Part shown: positions 34,372-38,374 of the stretch, one piece after another | How the letters are laid out: each line of letters starts with the position of its first letter | Numbering within the stretch: position 1 is the first letter of the stretch | Assembly: GCF_024343775.1 (NCBI RefSeq) | Contig: NZ_RJUF01000031.1 | Coordinates: 1 to 38,374 of the forward strand | DNA length: 38,374 nucleotides | Direction: 5' to 3' | From: Lacihabitans soyangensis | GTDB taxonomy: Bacteria > Bacteroidota > Bacteroidia > Cytophagales > Spirosomataceae | Notes under the pieces: model-generated | Told to the model about the DNA's origin: nothing | Databases searched by the model: none | Seen by the model: only the letters and a program-made list of their open reading frames with translations | Program-made: the position numbers and the translations under genes

Positions 34372-35880
34372 ATGAAATTCTCTTTATTTAGTAAAATCCT
34401 TCTACTATTTTTTATAACTATCTGTTCCAGCGAAGCTTTTTCAAAGAACCCCAATTCGGTGGTCGCCCATCGAGGAGCTTGGAAAGCCAAAAACTTCCCA
34501 GAGAACTCCATTGCATCTCTCAAATATGCCATTTATATCAAATGCATCGGGTCGGAGTTTGATGTACACATGACCGCCGACAATGTTTTGGTGGTAAATC
34601 ATGACCCCACTTACCATGGCCTGACCATAGAGAAAGTGACATACAAAGAGCTTTTGCCTTTTAAACTCAGCAATGGCGAGAATATTCCGACCTTAAAAGA
34701 ATACCTGAAAACAGGTAAAAATGCCAATACAAGATTAGTTTGTGAAATAAAGCCCGCTTCGAGCGTAGAAAGAGGCCGTGTGGTGGCACAGAAAGTAGTG
34801 GAACTGGTGAAAGCCATGAAAATGGAAAAATACGTAGATTATATCAGTTTTGATTATGAAATGTTATTGAAAATCAGAAGTTTGGATACCAAAGCCCACT
34901 TGCAATATTTGAATGGCACAAAGTCGCCCACCGAACTAAAGGCCGACAAAATCAATGGTGCAGATTATCATTACTCGGTATTTAAACGAAACCCTGACTG
35001 GATAGCTGAATCGAAAAAACTTGGACTAAGTCTTAATGCTTGGACCGTAAACGATGCCAAGGATTTGGATTGGCTGATAGCCAATGATTTCGATTTTATC
35101 ACTACTAATGAGCCCGAACTGGCTTTCGAAAGAATAAAAAATGCACCTATACAAAAAGATTGGAAATTGGTTTGGTCGGATGAGTTTAACTACAAAGGCC
35201 TGCCAGATGATAAGAAATGGGGCTATGATGTCGGAGGCTCTGGTTGGGGAAATAACGAACAGCAGTTTTATACCGAAAAAGACACCTCAACCGCATTTGT
35301 TAACAATGGTATTTTGACTATTTCTGCAAACAAAACCATCAAAGAAAACAAACAATACACCTCTGCCTGATTAGTCACCAAAACGAAAGGTGACTGGCTC
35401 AATGGCAAAATAGAAGTGCGGGCAAAACTACCAAAAGGCAAAGGTACATGGCCGGCCATTTGGATGTTGCCTACAGACTGGGAATATGGCGGTTGGCCTG
35501 AAAGTGGCGAGATAGACATAATGGAACATGTTGGATATGAGCCTGATACGGTTTACGGAACAGTGCATACCAAGGCGTTCAATCATTCTATAGGTACACA
35601 CAAAACGGGTTCGTTTTTCATACCAACACCTTACACTGAGTTTCACGAATATGGTATAGAGTGGGACCAAGAAAAGATAGATTTTCTGTATGACGGCAAG
35701 AAATATTTCAGTTTCAAAAACACCAAAAAGAACTTTCAAGAATGGCCCTACGACAAGCGTTTTCATTTGATCATGAATATTGCAGTGGGCGGAAATTGGG
35801 GTGGAAAATATGGCGTAGATTCTGATATTTTTCCTGCAAAAATGGAAGTGGATTATGTGAGAGTTTTTCAAAAAAAATGA
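34372..35880 (+). pseudogene. GDPD-GH16 fusion interrupted by an in-frame TGA
   Basis: A single frame from ATG 34372 to the stop at 35878-35880, interrupted only by TGA at 35368-35370 (codon 333). Signal peptide 1-24 or so; residues about 29-260 are a glycerophosphodiester phosphodiesterase domain (AHRGAW, ENS, EFDVHMTADNVLVVNHD, CEIKP). From about 268 a GH16 beta-glucanase begins (KLVWSDEFNYKG), and after the TGA it continues in frame as LVTKTKGDWLNGKIEVRAKLPKG and the catalytic GEIDIMEHVG (Glu380, Asp382, Glu385). The family normally has Arg where the TGA sits (YTSARL), so a single CGA-to-TGA change explains it. The GDPD part alone could still be made. A sequencing error is the alternative. 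Confidence 0.85.
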
Positions 35881-35905
35881 GTTGAGTAAAAACCCAACTC
35901 ATTTT
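35874..35905. terminator. Bidirectional terminator
   Basis: Perfect stem of nine to eleven pairs, aatgagttg (35876-35884) with caactcatt (35895-35903), flanked by A-run on the left and T-run on the right. It serves the GH16 gene on plus (stop codon lies inside the stem) and the 35924 gene on minus. Confidence 0.8.
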
Positions 35906-35923
35906 TGTGCTATGCATTAAATA

Positions 35924-36511
35924 TTATAATGCACCGGAAACCAAATTTACCAATTTGCCTAGTTTTTTCTCAGTAGCTCCAGCAGCTAATTTCCCAAAAA
36001 GACCTGATTTGTCTAATTTGCCTACGCTTTTCGTAGTAGAACTTAATAGTTTTGAGAATTGACCCGAAACGCCAGATCCTAATACAGAAGAAGCACTTTG
36101 TAATAAATTTAAATTGCTAGTTATGGCTGAACCTTTTCCCAAAAGACTTGACTTACCGCCGCCCAACATATTTTTTAGTCTATTAGCTGCAACTAACATC
36201 TTTATTGTGTTTACAATTTTTCCTAAACTACCCGCATTTAGTTTACCTGATGTTGCCAAAGGAATGAGGTTTTTCAATCCACCCACTTGACCAAGAAGTT
36301 TTGATTTCATTTCTGCACCTCCAGTATTTGCTTCCTGCTCTAGCATAGAAACGCCTTTGCCTAAAAGATCTGCCACTTGTGAACCATTACCTGAATTACC
36401 AGATAAAGAAACTACTTTGTCTAGAATTCCTTCAAGTGAAGACTGTGCAAATGTGTTTGTTGTGAATATCAACAACAATGATGTGATTAAAATTGAGAAT
36501 GATTTTTTCAT
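35924..36511 (-). CDS. Exported Gly/Leu/Ser-rich protein, unknown
   Basis: ATG 36511 chosen because it begins a signal peptide (MKKSFSILITSLLLIFTTNTFAQ); an in-frame longer form would add 18 residues upstream. The mature part of about 172 residues is low in aromatic residues and rich in Gly, Leu, Ser, Lys, with amphipathic helices and repeated LLGKG / LGKIV / GKL-type motifs (for example DLLGKGVSM, SSLLGKGSA, SLGKIVNT, GLFGKLAA). I do not recognise the family. Its location in the periplasm or outer membrane is likely. No related gene next to it. Confidence 0.6.
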   Translation of the reverse strand: MKKSFSILITSLLLIFTTNTFAQSSLEGILDKVVSLSGNSGNGSQVADLLGKGVSMLEQEANTGGAEMKSKLLGQVGGLKNLIPLATSGKLNAGSLGKIVNTIKMLVAANRLKNMLGGGKSSLLGKGSAITSNLNLLQSASSVLGSGVSGQFSKLLSSTTKSVGKLDKSGLFGKLAAGATEKKLGKLVNLVSGAL

Positions 36512-36637
36512 AATAAATTGTATTTGTTTTTTTATTATGACGCCTTCATTGTTTGAAAGTGACACTTATTAATGGTGATTTTGAGAAAATTAATCTATTT
36601 TTAATTTTCAAATACACTTTAAACCCGAACCAAAATT

Positions 36638-37153
36638 ATGAAACAATTGATTATCAGTTTATTAGTGTTTTTTATTGCACAAAGTGTTTTTTCTCAAAAA
36701 ATAGAAAAGCGGCTGACGGAATTAAATATAGTTTTACCTAAAGTACAGCCGCCGATTGCTTCATATGTGAATGCCGTAAGAACCGGGAATCTCATTTTTC
36801 TTTCAGGAAAGGGGCCAACAGGAGCAGATGGTAAATTTATCACGGGTAAAGTAGGCGTAGACATGAGTTTGGAAGAAGGCAAAGCCGCCGCTAGAAATAC
36901 TGGGCTCAATCTTTTGGCAGCACTCAAGGCAGAAATAGGCGAACTAGACAAAGTAAAACGAATAGTAAAAGTGCTTGGAATGGTCAATTGTCCATCTGAT
37001 TTCACCCAACAGCCACAAGTGATAAACGGTTTCTCAGACCTCATGGTGGAAGTTTTCGGAGATAAAGGTAGACACGCACGCAGTGCAGTAGGAGTGGGCT
37101 CGCTGCCAGCTAATATGGCGGTGGAGATAGAGATGATTGTGGAGGTGGAGTGA
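36638..37153 (+). CDS. Exported RidA/YjgF-family protein
   Basis: 171 residues. RidA proteins hydrolyse reactive enamine/imine intermediates in the cytoplasm; this one carries a signal peptide (1-19, MKQLIISLLVFFIAQSVFS), so it acts outside the cytoplasm. The RidA fold follows: ASYVNAVRTGNLIFLSGKGP, KAAARNTGLNLLAALKAEIG, VKVLGMVNCPSDF and the C-terminal ARSAVGVGSLPANMAVEIE with Arg148 in the usual catalytic position. The subtype resembles the YjgF subgroup with MVNC-type motif. Substrate unknown. It stands alone on the plus strand, about 220 bases before the tandem-repeat array. Confidence 0.88.
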   Translation: MKQLIISLLVFFIAQSVFSQKIEKRLTELNIVLPKVQPPIASYVNAVRTGNLIFLSGKGPTGADGKFITGKVGVDMSLEEGKAAARNTGLNLLAALKAEIGELDKVKRIVKVLGMVNCPSDFTQQPQVINGFSDLMVEVFGDKGRHARSAVGVGSLPANMAVEIEMIVEVE

Positions 37154-37371
37154 TTTGGGATTGTAGATTGGTTGGATTATTTTATTGTTTAAGAATAATT
37201 TTGGAAACTCTCTTTGGATTTGGAAAAAAGTGGACTTGAAATGGGATAGATTGTGACGGTTAATCCAAATATTTTGATTGAAATTTTGCAAGAAATAGCC
37301 TGGAATGGGTCATGGTGCTGCGGTTTCTGAAGGTTCTATACTAAAGTGTGCCGTTGGGTGGTGAATGGTTG

Positions 37372-38374
37372 TATGAAGGTAGAAAAAAAGTAGGATTTTT
37401 TGTTGATATCGATAAAAATGCCAAGAATTCACGAATTTTCACAAACCAAATCTGAACTATACCTAATTCGTGCTTTATTCGTGAATTCGTGGCAATAAAG
37501 TAGATTTTACATTAAAAACACAGAGTCTCAATTTAGGAACTGGGTGTTCGATAAATCTAATAAGAATCTTCACTATAATTATATGATGGTAGAAAAGAGT
37601 ATGAAGATTTTGTTGATATCGATAAAAATGCCAAGAATTCACGAATTTTCACAAACCAAATCTGAACTATACCTAATTCGTGCTTTATTCGTGAATTCGT
37701 GGCAAAAAAGTAGATTTTACATTAAAAACACAGAGTCTCAATTTAGGAACTGGGTGTTCGATAAATCTAATAAGAATCTTCACTATAATTATATGATGGT
37801 AGAAAAGAGTATGAAGATTTTGTTGATATCGATAAAAATGCCAAGAATTCACGAATTTTCACAAACCAAATCTGAACTATACCTAATTCGTGCTTTATTC
37901 GTGAATTCGTGGCAATAAAGTAGATTTTACATTAAAAACACAGAGTCTCAATTTAGGAACTGGGTGTTCGATAAATCTAATAAGAATCTTCACTATAATT
38001 ATATGATGGTAGAAAAGAGTATGAAGATTTTGTTGATATCGATAAAAATGCCAAGAATTCACGAATTTTCACAAACCAAATCTGAACTATACCTAATTCG
38101 TGCTTTATTCGTGAATTCGTGGCAATAAAGTAGATTTTACATTAAAAACACAGAGTCTCAATTTAGGAACTGGGTGTTCGATAAATCTAATAAGAATCTT
38201 CACTATAATTATATGATGGTAGAAAAGAGTATGAAGATTTTGTTGATATCGATAAAAATGCCAAGAATTCACGAATTTTCACAAACCAAATCTGAACTAT
38301 ACCTAATTCGTGCTTTATTCGTGAATTCGTGGCAATAAAGTAGATTTTACATTAAAAACACAGAGTCTCAATTT
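37372..38374. repeat. Tandem array of 210-bp units
   Basis: Units start at 37401, 37611, 37821, 38031 and 38241 (marker tgttgatatcgataaaaatg), exactly 210 bases apart; the fifth is cut by the window edge. The copies are almost identical; I noticed only a TAA-to-AAA change in copy 2 (near 37704). The left edge, about 37372-37400, is a diverged partial match. Each unit contains an inverted repeat, tgccaagaattcacgaat and attcgtgaattcgtggca (18 bp, one mismatch; 37419-37436 and 37477-37494 in copy 1). No supported gene lies in it. Confidence 0.9.

Noticed and set aside
35416-35880. Separate GH16 gene starting at an internal GTG
   Set aside because: The GTG is a Val codon inside a conserved GH16 strand and the frame continues from the upstream ORF, so it is the tail of the interrupted fusion.
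37544-37918. 124-residue frame inside the tandem array
   Set aside because: It starts with GTG and exists only because one TAA became AAA in copy 2. It repeats the unit translation and has no family resemblance or promoter.
37372-38374. CRISPR array
   Set aside because: Units are 210 bp and nearly identical throughout, with no short repeat/variable spacer pattern and no cas genes.

Overview
This window comes from a Bacteroidota chromosome, most likely Cytophagales or a close relative (inferred from gene content, not tested). The evidence is lysine-rich Bacteroidota-style signal peptides, TAnnTTTG-type promoter boxes with no Shine-Dalgarno sequences, DUF3667 and LytS/LytT-type proteins, and several intergenic palindromic repeats.

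Layout. (1) 1-1005: the right part of an ISL3-type insertion sequence, cut by the window edge, then a cluster of six small palindromes (1136-1341). (2) 1492-13342: a loosely organised pectin / rhamnogalacturonan utilisation region. It holds a GH28 polygalacturonase-like enzyme, an Ldh2-type dehydrogenase, two GH88/GH105 unsaturated-uronyl hydrolases (one with an extra C-terminal domain), L-rhamnose mutarotase RhaM, a GntR-type regulator, a KdgF-like cupin and two secreted alpha/beta hydrolases. The last two and kdgF overlap by ATGA and are translationally coupled. No SusC/SusD pair or sugar transporter is present, so uptake must be encoded elsewhere. (3) 13684-16625: a standalone LytTR protein, then a membrane protein / histidine kinase / LuxR-type response regulator operon and a small unknown protein. 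(4) 16937-19041: myo-inositol oxygenase divergent from a third GH105 enzyme; both would feed uronate metabolism. (5) 19186-23661: an AT-rich two-gene cassette, a 1040-residue WGR-domain protein followed 3 bases later by a SWIM zinc-finger protein. This is the best candidate here for a poorly described system. (6) 23667-32233: one long minus-strand run of LytT-type regulator, LytS-type kinase, small LytTR protein and four exported proteins (beta-roll, VWD lipoprotein, C1q-like, EF-Tu-domain-like), which looks like a surface-protein locus with its own signalling. (7) 32365-34001: amt-glnK, with a recognisable promoter and a leader hairpin. (8) 34372-37153: a GDPD-GH16 fusion broken by one TGA, a secreted unknown protein and an exported RidA-family protein. 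(9) 37372-38374: a 210-bp tandem repeat array running off the window end.

How the genes fit together: GH28 and associated lyases cut pectin outside the cell or in the periplasm; GH105 enzymes release unsaturated galacturonate from the fragments; KdgF linearises it; RhaM equilibrates released rhamnose; the alpha/beta hydrolases probably remove acyl or methyl decorations; and the dehydrogenase may reduce a keto-acid intermediate. MIOX supplies glucuronate from inositol to the same general pathway. Functional assignments rest on motif recognition by eye; no database search was possible.
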